Shown here in pieces: positions 26,201-35,196 of a DNA stretch of 64,000 nt. The DNA is from an uncultured bacterium (lineage in GTDB: Bacteria; Bacillota; Clostridia; Lachnospirales; Lachnospiraceae). Made by a program: the position numbers and the translations under genes. How positions within the stretch are numbered: position 1 is the first letter of the stretch; the number at the start of each line of letters is the position of its first letter. The stretch lies in contig CANSLJ010000018.1 of NCBI GenBank assembly GCA_947647735.1, positions 24,976 to 88,975 on the forward strand, given 5' to 3'. The notes under the pieces were generated by a model. It worked only from the letters and a program-made list of their open reading frames with translations, was not told the origin of the DNA and made no database searches.

Positions 26201-27910
26201 ATGAACAGAGCAGCAGACTTACGCAATTTACTGATGCGGATCGACCACAGAGGTTATCCCGCTTACAAAGATACAAAGGGCAAATATCAATTTGAGCAAT
26301 ATATATTGTCCATTGACCACGTGCAGGGAGATCCCTTCGCCTCTCCCTCCAAGGTCAGCCTTCTTATCCCGGGACGCACCGCAGATTTTGGAAAGGAATG
26401 TTATGAAACCAAAGAGCGCCGGATCGCCTTTCAGGATTATCTTCTGCGGCGCATGGCGATAAAAGTGAAGGATTTCTCTTTTAAGGCAAAGGGTTCCGGC
26501 AAAAGCGGCCTCATCGGCATCAGCCACCCGGGCCAGGAGATTTTAGAGCGAAGCGCCTGTACAGTAAATCCTGCAAACGGAGACGTGGAAGTCCGCATGG
26601 AAATCGGGTTCCCCGCCAACGGGCGTACCATCAACGCCGGAGAGCTGATCAGGATCTTATTTGATTTTCTGCCTCTCTGTGTACGACAGACACTGCTCGC
26701 CGCTTCCTGCCCCAAAGCTTCTCTGGAAAAAGTATTATTTCTGGCAGACGACCAAAAGGCTATCCGGGAAGCGTTAGCGCAGCAGGGCCTTGTTGCCTTT
26801 GTGGCGAACGGTGCCGTCCTTCCGAGAAAGTCCGGCGTCTCCTCCCTTCCGATGAAAGATGCCGTTCCTTTTCAATCTCCGGAGTCTATGGAAGTAACAC
26901 TCGACCTTCCCCATAAAGGCTCCCTCTCCGGCATGGGCATCAAAAAGGGCGTAACGCTTATCGTCGGCGGAGGCTATCACGGAAAGTCCACACTTTTGGA
27001 GGCACTGATGGCGGGTGTCTATGACCACATTGCCGGAGATGGACGAGAATACGTTATCACTGATGATACTGCTGTCAAACTCCGGGCGGAAGACGGACGA
27101 AGCATTCAGAAAGCTGATATCTCCATGTTTATCCGCAATCTTCCAAACGGTCGTGACACTACTGCCTTCTATACAGAGGACGCCAGCGGCAGCACCTCCC
27201 AGGCTGCTAATACCATAGAAGCTATGGAAGCAGGTACAAAAGTTTTCCTGATAGATGAAGACACCAGCGCCACTAACTTCATGATCCGCGATGACCTGAT
27301 GCAGCGCGTAGTCAGCCGGGATGCAGAACCGATCATACCTTTTATTGACAGAATAAGAGAACTTTATGACGCCTACGGCATCTCCACGATACTGGTTGCG
27401 GGAAGCTGCGGCTCCTACTTCCATAAATCCGACTGCATCGTGCAGATGAAAAAATATGCTCCCGTGGAGATCACGGCATTTGCGAAAAAGGAGGCAGAGA
27501 ATTATCCCTATCTGACAGGGGAAGTGCCTGCCGCCGCCACGCCTGATTTTCACAGGATCGTAAAGCGGGATGACGCCTTCGCCCGCGAGAACAGAATAAA
27601 AACACGCACAGACGGAACCGACGGCTTCTCCATTAACAAATCGGAAGTGGACATGCGCTATGTGGAACAGCTTGTGGACAGCGAACAGCTCACTGCCCTT
27701 GCCTATATGGTGAAATCCATGAAGCTTCATGATTTCGACGGCAGGAAGACTTTGCAGGACGCCGTAAACGGTATTTACAAAAGAATTGAAACGAAGGGAT
27801 TTGCCGTTTTTGCGGGCGGGGAATATCTGCCCGGCAATCTTGCCATGCCGCGGGCGCAGGAGTTGTATGCGGCGATCAACAGGTGCAGGGAATTGATTAA
27901 GATTGGATAA
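26201..27910 (+). CDS. predicted ATPase of the ABC class (PF09818 type)
   Basis: 569 residues, soluble. The N-terminal region (about 1-240) holds the conserved FEQYILSIDHVQGDPFASPS and GRTINAGELIRILFDFLP stretches of this family. The ATPase core follows with Walker A VGGGYHGKSTLLEAL (about 250), a long DASGSTSQAANTIEAME segment, and Walker B VFLIDEDTSATNFM (about 350). It has no membrane domain and no transporter partner nearby, so it is not a transport ATPase. Relatives include trypanosome MRB1590, involved in RNA editing, which suggests an RNA role, but bacterial function is unknown. Start 26201 after AGGAGG. Single gene with its own promoter. Confidence 0.88.
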   Translation: MNRAADLRNLLMRIDHRGYPAYKDTKGKYQFEQYILSIDHVQGDPFASPSKVSLLIPGRTADFGKECYETKERRIAFQDYLLRRMAIKVKDFSFKAKGSGKSGLIGISHPGQEILERSACTVNPANGDVEVRMEIGFPANGRTINAGELIRILFDFLPLCVRQTLLAASCPKASLEKVLFLADDQKAIREALAQQGLVAFVANGAVLPRKSGVSSLPMKDAVPFQSPESMEVTLDLPHKGSLSGMGIKKGVTLIVGGGYHGKSTLLEALMAGVYDHIAGDGREYVITDDTAVKLRAEDGRSIQKADISMFIRNLPNGRDTTAFYTEDASGSTSQAANTIEAMEAGTKVFLIDEDTSATNFMIRDDLMQRVVSRDAEPIIPFIDRIRELYDAYGISTILVAGSCGSYFHKSDCIVQMKKYAPVEITAFAKKEAENYPYLTGEVPAAATPDFHRIVKRDDAFARENRIKTRTDGTDGFSINKSEVDMRYVEQLVDSEQLTALAYMVKSMKLHDFDGRKTLQDAVNGIYKRIETKGFAVFAGGEYLPGNLAMPRAQELYAAINRCRELIKIG

Positions 27911-28037
27911 AACCGGCCGACCGGATGGAATATAATTTCTCTAACTTTCCCTTTACTTTAGCGATTAAAAGTGTTAAAGTGGAACGTGGGGAAAAATCCA
28001 CTCTCCAAAATCATAAATCACTAAGAGGATCAAAACA

Positions 28038-29672
28038 ATGCCAATCACAGAATTACTGGAACAAAATTGTAAAATGTACGGAAATGATATCTGTCTTGTG
28101 GAGATCAATCCGGAGGTGAAAGACAGGCGTCGGGTTACCTGGAAGGAATATGAACTGATCGAGCCGTCTCACGCCCCCTATTACAGACGTGAGATCACAT
28201 GGAACGTATTTAATGAAAAAGCGAACCGTTTTGCAAACCTGCTCTTATCAAGGGGCATCACAAAGGGGGACAAGGTTGCCATCCTGCTGATGAACTGCCT
28301 GGAATGGCTGCCCATCTATTTCGGAATCTTAAAGACCGGCGCCCTTGCCGTGCCGCTGAATTTCCGTTATTCCTCCAGCGAGATAGAATATTGTCTGGAT
28401 CTGTCCGAATCCGATATCCTGATCTTCGGACCGGAATTTATCGGCCGTGTGGAGGAGATCGCCGACCGCATCAGCACCAACAGACTGCTGTTCTACTTTG
28501 GAGATAACTGCCCCAGTTTTGCGGAGGACTACAATGTTCTGACCGCGGACTGTTCCAGTATTTCCCCGAACATCACACTGACAGACAGGGATGATGCCGC
28601 CATTTACTTCTCTTCCGGCACCACCGGCTTTCCGAAAGCTATTTTACATAATCATGAGAGCCTGATGCATTCCTGCAAGGTGGAACAGAATCACCACGGC
28701 CAAAGCCGGAACGATGTCTTTTTATGTATTCCGCCGCTCTATCATACCGGCGCAAAAATGCACTGGTTCGGTTCTCTTTTATCCGGCAGTAAAGCTGTTT
28801 TATTAAAAGGCACAAAACCGGAATATATTTTAGACGCTGTATCCAAAGAAAAGTGTACCATCGTCTGGCTGCTTGTTCCCTGGGCACAGGACATTCTGGA
28901 GGCACTGGATTCCGGCAGATTGAAGATTGAAGATTATGAGCTCTCCCAGTGGCGGTTGATGCATATCGGCGCACAGCCGGTTCCGCCGTCTCTGATCCGC
29001 CACTGGAAAGATTATTTCCCGAATCACGCCTATGATACCAACTATGGTCTCAGCGAATCCATCGGACCGGGCGCAGTACATCTCGGTGTGGAAAATATTC
29101 ATAAGGTCGGCGCCATCGGTGTGCCGGGCTACGGCTGGGAGGCAAAGATCATCAATCCTGACGGCAGTCCTGTCAAACAGGGGGATGTCGGTGAATTATG
29201 CGTAAAGGGCCCCGGTGTTATGACCTGCTACTATAATGATGAGGCGGCTACGCAGGAAGTTCTGAAAGACGGCTGGCTTTTGACCGGAGATATGGCAAGA
29301 CAGGATGAGGACGGCTTCATTTATCTGGTGGACCGTAAGAAGGATGTCATCATCAGCGGTGGTGAAAATCTGTACCCCGTACAGATCGAAGATTTTATCC
29401 GTACCCATAACGCCGTTCATGATGTTGCCGTGATCGGGCTTCCCGATAAGCGGCTGGGTGAGATCGCTGCGGCGATCATCGAATTGAAGCCCGGCACAAC
29501 CTGTACGGAGGAAGAGATGAATCTGTTCTGTACCGGACTCCCCAGATACAAACGCCCCCGGAAGATCATGTTTGATGATATCCCGAGAAATCCTACCGGC
29601 AAGATTGAAAAACCGGTACTTCGTGAACGGTATCAGGTACATCGACTTGTGGAAACAGAGATAAATGCATAA
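28038..29672 (+). CDS. acyl-CoA synthetase (class I adenylate-forming enzyme)
   Basis: 544-residue AMP-forming ligase that activates a carboxylic acid as acyl-AMP and then an acyl-CoA. Motifs: P-loop YFSSGTTGFPKAILHNH (about 190), A5 motif NYGLSESIGPG (about 335), A7 LLTGDMARQDEDGFIYLVDR (about 425), A8 hinge KKDVIISGGENLYPVQIE, and the catalytic Lys of A10 in NPTGKIEKPVLRERY (about 530). The acid substrate cannot be read by eye; the best matches by pattern are medium/long-chain or aromatic acid ligases. An AGAGGAT site precedes the ATG. A terminator follows at 29682-29717. Confidence 0.9.
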   Translation: MPITELLEQNCKMYGNDICLVEINPEVKDRRRVTWKEYELIEPSHAPYYRREITWNVFNEKANRFANLLLSRGITKGDKVAILLMNCLEWLPIYFGILKTGALAVPLNFRYSSSEIEYCLDLSESDILIFGPEFIGRVEEIADRISTNRLLFYFGDNCPSFAEDYNVLTADCSSISPNITLTDRDDAAIYFSSGTTGFPKAILHNHESLMHSCKVEQNHHGQSRNDVFLCIPPLYHTGAKMHWFGSLLSGSKAVLLKGTKPEYILDAVSKEKCTIVWLLVPWAQDILEALDSGRLKIEDYELSQWRLMHIGAQPVPPSLIRHWKDYFPNHAYDTNYGLSESIGPGAVHLGVENIHKVGAIGVPGYGWEAKIINPDGSPVKQGDVGELCVKGPGVMTCYYNDEAATQEVLKDGWLLTGDMARQDEDGFIYLVDRKKDVIISGGENLYPVQIEDFIRTHNAVHDVAVIGLPDKRLGEIAAAIIELKPGTTCTEEEMNLFCTGLPRYKRPRKIMFDDIPRNPTGKIEKPVLRERYQVHRLVETEINA

Positions 29673-29681
29673 AATTTTTCC

Positions 29682-29717
29682 AAAAAAGCGCGCAAATTGC
29701 TATTGTGGCGCTTTTTT
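29682..29717 (+). terminator. intrinsic terminator after the acyl-CoA synthetase
   Basis: AAAAAAGCGC (29682-29691) pairs with GCGCTTTTTT (29708-29717) in a 10-bp stem whose 3' arm is the U tract. The following promoter for the response regulator overlaps it. Confidence 0.85.
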
Positions 29718-29725
29718 GTTATAAT
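29697..29725 (+). promoter_or_regulatory. promoter of the AraC-type response regulator
   Basis: TTGCTA (29697-29702), 17-base spacer, perfect TATAAT (29720-29725), 36 bases before the start codon. The -35 lies inside the loop of the preceding terminator. Confidence 0.65.
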
Positions 29726-29761
29726 ATAAAATATATGATACAGAGAAAATGAGGAATTTCC

Positions 29762-30595
29762 ATGCTCACATTGTTAATAGCTGATGATGAATTTTTTATA
29801 CTGGAAAATTTAAAGCATATCGTGGACTACCCCGCATTGGGTTACCATTTGACAGATACCGCTTTAAACGGCCGTGACGCTATGCAGATCATCGAGGAGA
29901 AATCTCCGGACCTTGCCATTTTAGATATCAAGATGCCCTTTTTATCCGGCCTGGATATCGCCAGACAGATTTATGAAAAGAATCTGAAGACAAAGGTAGT
30001 GATCCTGACCAGCTATGATTATTTTGACTTTGCAAAGCAGGCTGTCAGATATCAGGTTTTTTCCTATCTTCTAAAACCCGTCAACGTAAATGAACTGAAA
30101 GAAATCCTGGCAGACGCCGCCAGAGCGATAGACGACCGGAAACAGAGAGATTCTAAACTGCAGGAATACAGACACCTTCAAACAGAATCTCTCCTGCAGC
30201 ATGCGGCGCCCTCAGATATAGCCTCTGCCGATACCAAAGAGTCAGATATCACCAAAGCTATCATCGAAATGATCCGATCCTCCTACGCTGATCCCAAACT
30301 GGATCTATCATATATCGCCGAAAAGATCGGATATACACAAAACTATATCAGCAGTATTTTCAAAAGAAATACCGGCCTCACTGTAGTACAATATATCACG
30401 CAGTGCCGCATGAATGCTGCAAATATACTGCTGACCGTACAGCACATGCCGGTAAATCAGGTGTGCAGCAATGTAGGCTATTCCAATCCTTTTTATTTCA
30501 GCAAGAGATTTAAGCAGTATTTCGGATACTCACCTTCCGAATGTTCCAATGCCCCTGCTGCTTCTTCGGATGCAGAACAGCCCGACATAAAATAA
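29762..30595 (+). CDS. response regulator with AraC DNA-binding domain (short form)
   Basis: 277 residues. Receiver domain 1-120 (LIADDEFFI acidic pair, phospho-Asp in LAILDIKMPFLSG, Lys in YLLKPVNVNE), a short linker (about 125-170), then a double HTH of AraC type (LSYIAEKIGYTQNYISSIFK and CSNVGYSNPFYFSKRFKQYF). Unlike the 539-residue regulator near the window start it has no long central domain. No kinase is adjacent; the nearest YesM-type kinase (37808-39574) lies on the far side of the fucosidase/importer locus, and the two probably form a split pair controlling it. Convergent with the PLP-enzyme gene, 17 bases apart. Confidence 0.92.
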   Translation: MLTLLIADDEFFILENLKHIVDYPALGYHLTDTALNGRDAMQIIEEKSPDLAILDIKMPFLSGLDIARQIYEKNLKTKVVILTSYDYFDFAKQAVRYQVFSYLLKPVNVNELKEILADAARAIDDRKQRDSKLQEYRHLQTESLLQHAAPSDIASADTKESDITKAIIEMIRSSYADPKLDLSYIAEKIGYTQNYISSIFKRNTGLTVVQYITQCRMNAANILLTVQHMPVNQVCSNVGYSNPFYFSKRFKQYFGYSPSECSNAPAASSDAEQPDIK

Positions 30596-30612
30596 AAACA
30601 AATCAAATAAAA

Positions 30613-31704
30613 TCAGAAACAGGCGCCTCTTGCCTCCACCGGAATCATTCTTTCCAGTCTGTGATCCCGGATCCCGTAAAGCCGGTCTGTCAGGTTCGGC
30701 AGAACGCAGGCATGATTGGGAATGATCGCGATCTTGTCTCCGATCTCCAGCTTCAGACCCTCATCGCTCTCCAGAAAACCATGCTCTTCATTCAGCTTTG
30801 TGATCTTCAGATCCGGCCTGCCCACCACATATCCATATCCCGTCTGGCCATGACCGCAGCCGTCTGTAGTCAATGTCTTACTCCCTGCGTCTATGATACC
30901 GTGGCGTTCATCCATTTTACACACAAGAGTGGCTACCGCCCTCAGGGCACACTCTTCCTCCGTGGCAAATCCTGTCACCAGAGTCATACGATCATTAAAA
31001 ATATAATTACCGCAGCGGACTTCTGTAATTCCCTCCATCTCTTTACAACATCTGGAAGAGTAAGAATTGCCTCCGCTTAAAATATCCATGCAATAGCCAT
31101 GCTCCTTCAAAAGACCGGCAGTTCCTGTCAATTCATCATGCTCTTTCCCGGCATATCGTCGAAAGCCTTCCATAGTATTTTCTTCATAGATCAACCCGTT
31201 ATAATACATTAATCCGCAAATATGTATTCCTGAAAGCCCCTTCACTTTCTCCGCAAAAGCTAAAGCCGCCTCAAAGGGAGGCACGCCTCCTCTGTGCAGT
31301 CCACCATCTATCTCGATCAGCACCTGCACAGGCCTGTCCATTGATCTGCCGACCTCGGAAAGCTGCCTGGCACCATACTCGCTGTTTATGATCGTAAGAA
31401 CCTGCGCTCTCTGAAGCAGGCGGGCCAGACGCTCCATTTTATCCCTGCCGATCAACGGAAAGGCGATCAGGATATCCTTAATACCGTAATCCGCCATCAC
31501 CTCCGCTTCACTCAGCCTGGCGCAAGTAATCCCTTTCGCCCCTGCTTCTATCTGCTGCCATGCAAAATAACTGCTTTTATGAGGTTTGATATGAGGCCGC
31601 ATCGCTATACCATAGCGCCTTGTCTCATCCGCCATCCTTCTTAAATTGGCAGCCACCTGGTCCAGTTCCACCACCACCGCCGGTGTCGGGATAAAATCAT
31701 ACAT
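30613..31704 (-). CDS. D-threonine aldolase / D-serine dehydratase-like PLP enzyme
   Basis: Fold type III (alanine racemase-like) PLP enzyme of 363 residues. The PLP lysine lies in MRPHIKPHKSS (near 42), followed by GITCARLSEAEVMADYGI, the barrel strand VLIEIDGGLHRGGVPP, LSGGNSYS and a C-terminal domain with the metal-site motif PNHACVLPNL (H-x-C), typical of D-threonine aldolases and eukaryote-type D-serine dehydratases. It could cleave a D-3-hydroxy amino acid or act on a modified one. Last gene of the importer operon (binding protein, permeases, fucosidase, peptidase). Start at 31704 behind GGGGGG; an in-frame TTG six codons earlier is less likely. Confidence 0.87.
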   Translation of the reverse strand: MYDFIPTPAVVVELDQVAANLRRMADETRRYGIAMRPHIKPHKSSYFAWQQIEAGAKGITCARLSEAEVMADYGIKDILIAFPLIGRDKMERLARLLQRAQVLTIINSEYGARQLSEVGRSMDRPVQVLIEIDGGLHRGGVPPFEAALAFAEKVKGLSGIHICGLMYYNGLIYEENTMEGFRRYAGKEHDELTGTAGLLKEHGYCMDILSGGNSYSSRCCKEMEGITEVRCGNYIFNDRMTLVTGFATEEECALRAVATLVCKMDERHGIIDAGSKTLTTDGCGHGQTGYGYVVGRPDLKITKLNEEHGFLESDEGLKLEIGDKIAIIPNHACVLPNLTDRLYGIRDHRLERMIPVEARGACF

Positions 31705-31740
31705 AAAAATCCCCCCTTCCAACCCTGTTATCCATCCGGA

Positions 31741-32907
31741 TTAAAATTTTAATGTTAAAAATAATTCTATAAAAAGTTCAGCTCCCATATATAGCTGCTC
31801 CAACTCGACAAACTCATCGATCTTGTGGGCCTGTTCAATACTTCCCGGCCCCCATATGGCAACCGGGATACCCAGGCTCTCCTGTAACATTCCGGCTTCA
31901 CAGGAAGCCTCAAAAGCCTGAAGCGCACTATCCATTCCTTTCGCCTCCAGCAGGCGGGTCACAGCACAGAGCGCCGGCAGCTTCCCGTCTGTTTTTCCCG
32001 GCGGGCAATAGGTGGTCACTTCCATGAAGCAGCTGCAGCCCGATTTCCCCTGTACATCCTCCAGTATCTGTTCAAGCTGTTTCGTGCAGCTCTGTCTGTC
32101 CTCCCCAAAGATCAAACGCCGGTCGATCCGAATCACCGCTTTGTCCGGCACCACGTTGACCTTGCTGCCTCCCTGTATCTGTGTTACATGAATAGAGGGA
32201 CTGCCCAGATAAATCTGTGAAATTTTTTCCAGATCCCTCTGCAGCTTCCTGACCGCGTCGATCACATCCGCCGCCGCATATATGGCATTTTTCCCCAACT
32301 GAGCCTGTCCCGCATGGCAGCTTTTCCCCTGTATTGTCACCGTAAAAGCCATTACTCCCCGGTGTCCTACTGCCAACTGTAAGTTTGTGGGCTCCCCCAC
32401 AATAACAAAGTCTGCCGCTTCCGGTGCTTCTAAATAATGCTTTAACCCCAGATTAGCGTTTTCCTCATCCACATCATAGACAAAAAGAAGGTCGCACTCC
32501 GGCTGTAAGTGATGATCTCTCATATACTCCGCGGCATACATAGCGCAGGCTATACTTCCCTTCATGTCACAGCTCCCTCTTCCGTATAGTCTGCCTCCGC
32601 GAATCCGGGGCTCCAGAGGAGCACTCTCCCAGAGTTTCACATCCCCGAGAGGAACTGTGTCAATATGTCCGCTGTACATTGTACAGTGCGTATTATCTCT
32701 CCCGGGAATCTTCGCAATGATATTGGCTCTGTCCTCATCACAGATCTGCTTTCTGGTTTCTATACCCAATTGTCCGTAAAACGTATCAATATAAGCTCCT
32801 ACAACTCCCTCATGCCCCTGCATGGAATCGCTCTCAAGGCGAATTAAATCCTGCGCAATCTCCAAAAGCCGCCTTCTCTCCGATTCTGTTAATGTCAAAC
32901 TTCTCAC
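31741..32907 (-). CDS. M20 family metallopeptidase / deacylase (ArgE/DapE type)
   Basis: Zinc-dependent amidohydrolase of about 388 residues, cytoplasmic. Metal and catalytic residues: SGHIDTVPLG (His and catalytic Asp), RGSCDMKGS (bridging Asp), VDEENANLG (catalytic Glu pair), VIVGEPTNL, and the C-terminal His in QAHKIDEFVEL. A dimerisation insert lies in the middle (VGHRGVMAFTVTIQGKSCHA). Substrates in this group are N-acyl amino acids or dipeptides. Start is uncertain: a GTG at 32907 follows AGGATCAGG, a TTG at 32898 follows AGGGG, and the open frame continues to 32994 inside the fucosidase gene. The position between a fucosidase and a D-amino-acid-type PLP enzyme suggests that it trims a glycosylated or acylated amino acid. 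Confidence 0.88.
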   Translation of the reverse strand: MRSLTLTESERRRLLEIAQDLIRLESDSMQGHEGVVGAYIDTFYGQLGIETRKQICDEDRANIIAKIPGRDNTHCTMYSGHIDTVPLGDVKLWESAPLEPRIRGGRLYGRGSCDMKGSIACAMYAAEYMRDHHLQPECDLLFVYDVDEENANLGLKHYLEAPEAADFVIVGEPTNLQLAVGHRGVMAFTVTIQGKSCHAGQAQLGKNAIYAAADVIDAVRKLQRDLEKISQIYLGSPSIHVTQIQGGSKVNVVPDKAVIRIDRRLIFGEDRQSCTKQLEQILEDVQGKSGCSCFMEVTTYCPPGKTDGKLPALCAVTRLLEAKGMDSALQAFEASCEAGMLQESLGIPVAIWGPGSIEQAHKIDEFVELEQLYMGAELFIELFLTLKF

Positions 32908-32929
32908 CCCTGATCCTGCTTTCACTTTT

Positions 32930-34288
32930 TTACTTCTCCGGGGAACTGTCGAATCCGCTTTTATCCCAACGGCCTCTCGCCCAATCTGCCACACGCAGAG
33001 GATCTCCCTCCCAGTTTCTCTGACGCCCCCAACTGTTGGTTGCCGGACGATCTTTACACCTCACGCGGATCACCGGGAACAGATCCATATCTCCAAAATT
33101 TTTCGGCATTGTTATGATCAGATCCTCCCCTGTCTTTACAAAGGACAACTTCTCCCCGGTGGAAAGAACTGCCACTTCCTCCACATCCGCCGTCAGATCC
33201 GCCAGCCTGAACTGCGGATTCCCATCCCAGAAACGAAAGATCAGATACAGGTTATGGCCCTTCATCGTCTGATATCCATAGGTTATGGCCTCCGTCAGGG
33301 AACCCCCGTCGTTTCCATACACCGCCTCCCCGTTTTCAGACAGCCATTTCCCGATCCTCAGGCCCCTTTCTATAAATTCTTCCGGAAGTCTCCCGTCAGG
33401 CCCGGGCCCCACATTCATGATCAGGTTGCCCCCCGAGGACACACACCTGCACAAAGTATCCAAAAGTTCCTCCGCACTTTTCCACCTCTCTCCTGTGTGA
33501 TACCCCCACCAGCGCCAGTAGGACACCTGATTCGACTCCCACAATCGTTCTTCCGGGTTTACCAGATGCTCAGGTGTTCCAAAATCACCTTCATCCATTC
33601 CGCCGCCATGTTTTAAAAGCTGAGCCGGATCTGTATCAAATCCCAGGCGATTATTGATCAAAATCTCCGGCTGCCAGATTCGCATTTTTTCAATTAATTC
33701 ACGGCTGCCCAGATCTGCCGCATTTCTCGGCCAGACACCGTCAAAGAAAAAATAGTCGATCTTCCCATAGCGGGTGCAGAGCTCCTCCACCTGACGGTGA
33801 ATATAATGCTTCATATCCGCCCACCCCTGCGGACTTTTCTCCGGGCCTTCATAATAAGCCGGAACCCGCCAGTCGCACCAGGAGTAATAGAGCCCGACCT
33901 TCAACCCTCTCTCCCGCATGGCATCACAATATTCCCGCACAAAATCCCTCCCGGGCCTCTGCTTCATACTGCTGTAATTGGTCGTGTCCGTATCCCACAG
34001 ACAGTAGCCATCGTGATGCCTGGCGGTCAGACAGCCGTACCGAAAACCTGCCTGCACAAATATTTCAGCCCACTTCTTTGCGTCAAAACCATCCGGGTCC
34101 CAGGCCCTGGCTCTCCCCTCATATTCCTCCTGATCCAAATGCTCCCGGAATAAAACCTGTTCCCCCCGGCCCACCGCCGCATAGGGGCCCCAGTGAATAA
34201 ATACACCGTATCGATCCTCCGGAAACCATCTAAAATGCTCCGGAACATTTTTATTTAACTGATCGGAAACCCTCTGTTCATTATCCAT
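32930..34288 (-). CDS. alpha-L-fucosidase, GH29 family
   Basis: Glycoside hydrolase of 452 residues with the GH29 pattern: FGVFIHWG-like YGVFIHWGPYAAVG near residue 27, FDAKKWAEIFVQAGFRYGCL, TARHHDGYCLWDT, VGLYYSWCDW, and the nucleophile Asp in IDYFFFDGVWP (near 190). A short C-terminal beta domain follows. There is no signal peptide, so it works inside the cell on a small imported fucoside rather than on extracellular mucin. Upstream are two permeases and a binding protein of an oligosaccharide importer; downstream are the M20 and PLP enzymes, with only short gaps. Confidence 0.92.
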   Translation of the reverse strand: MDNEQRVSDQLNKNVPEHFRWFPEDRYGVFIHWGPYAAVGRGEQVLFREHLDQEEYEGRARAWDPDGFDAKKWAEIFVQAGFRYGCLTARHHDGYCLWDTDTTNYSSMKQRPGRDFVREYCDAMRERGLKVGLYYSWCDWRVPAYYEGPEKSPQGWADMKHYIHRQVEELCTRYGKIDYFFFDGVWPRNAADLGSRELIEKMRIWQPEILINNRLGFDTDPAQLLKHGGGMDEGDFGTPEHLVNPEERLWESNQVSYWRWWGYHTGERWKSAEELLDTLCRCVSSGGNLIMNVGPGPDGRLPEEFIERGLRIGKWLSENGEAVYGNDGGSLTEAITYGYQTMKGHNLYLIFRFWDGNPQFRLADLTADVEEVAVLSTGEKLSFVKTGEDLIITMPKNFGDMDLFPVIRVRCKDRPATNSWGRQRNWEGDPLRVADWARGRWDKSGFDSSPEK

Positions 34289-34359
34289 TTTTATACCTCT
34301 TCTCTGCTCCGCAGATATATTTTTCTTTTTTCCCTATGTATCGGAACCCGCCAGGCTGC

Positions 34360-35196
34360 CTAGCCCTTCACGGAACCTGCCGCCAGCCCCGCTTCTATCT
34401 GTTTTTGAAATATGATATATACCACTATGATCGGCAGGACGGAAACACAGATGGCTGCAAACGTTCCGCCATAATTGATATCATACTCTGATTTAAAGGC
34501 CATAAGCGCGACCGACATGGTGGCCTTCCCTTTGTCATTGATCAGCAGCATGGAAAAGATCAGATCATTATATACTTTCAAAAACGTCATGATGGAAATG
34601 GTCGAAATCACCGGCTTCATCAACGGCAACAGTATTTGAAACAGAATGCGGAAATGCCCGCCGCCGTCCATCACCGCCGCCTCGTCCAGCTCCGTGCTGA
34701 TCCCCTTCATATATCCGGTTGCCAGAAATACCGCCAGGGACAGATTTGTCGCCGCATAGACACATACAACGCCGATCAATGTGTTCCGCAGATTCAGCTG
34801 ATTGATAATGGACGCCAGCGGAACCAGCATGGCATGTATGGGAAGCGCCATTCCCGCGATAAAAAACAGGAATATCGCCCGATAGCCTTTCACCCGGATC
34901 CTGTAAGCATAGGAGATCAGCAGCGCCATCAGGATGATCAACGCGATGGACAACACCGAATACACCAGTGAATTCCACATCCCCCGCAGCAATATCGTAT
35001 TGTCCAGCGCATATACATAATTTTCCCCGGAAAAACGCTCCGGCAGAGAAAAGGGCGCCGCATAAATACTGGTATTGTTTTTGAAAGAACTCAGAACGGA
35101 AAACAACAGCGGGAATAGAGATATTCCTACCCAGATCAATGCAAAAAATACTTTCAATCCCTTTCCTGTCACTTTTTTGATCCTGTCTTGATTCAT
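34360..35196 (-). CDS. carbohydrate ABC importer permease (MalG-like, CUT1)
   Basis: 278 residues, six membrane helices, with the CUT1 cytoplasmic EAA loop ELDEAAVMDGGGHFRILFQI at about 180-199. The ending EAGLAAGSVKG is the usual C-terminus of MalG-type subunits. Its ATG overlaps the stop of the partner permease by four bases, so they are translationally coupled. No ATPase gene is present in the locus; as in many Firmicutes CUT1 systems, a shared MsmK-type ATPase encoded elsewhere is probably used. Confidence 0.93.
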   Translation of the reverse strand: MNQDRIKKVTGKGLKVFFALIWVGISLFPLLFSVLSSFKNNTSIYAAPFSLPERFSGENYVYALDNTILLRGMWNSLVYSVLSIALIILMALLISYAYRIRVKGYRAIFLFFIAGMALPIHAMLVPLASIINQLNLRNTLIGVVCVYAATNLSLAVFLATGYMKGISTELDEAAVMDGGGHFRILFQILLPLMKPVISTISIMTFLKVYNDLIFSMLLINDKGKATMSVALMAFKSEYDINYGGTFAAICVSVLPIIVVYIIFQKQIEAGLAAGSVKG

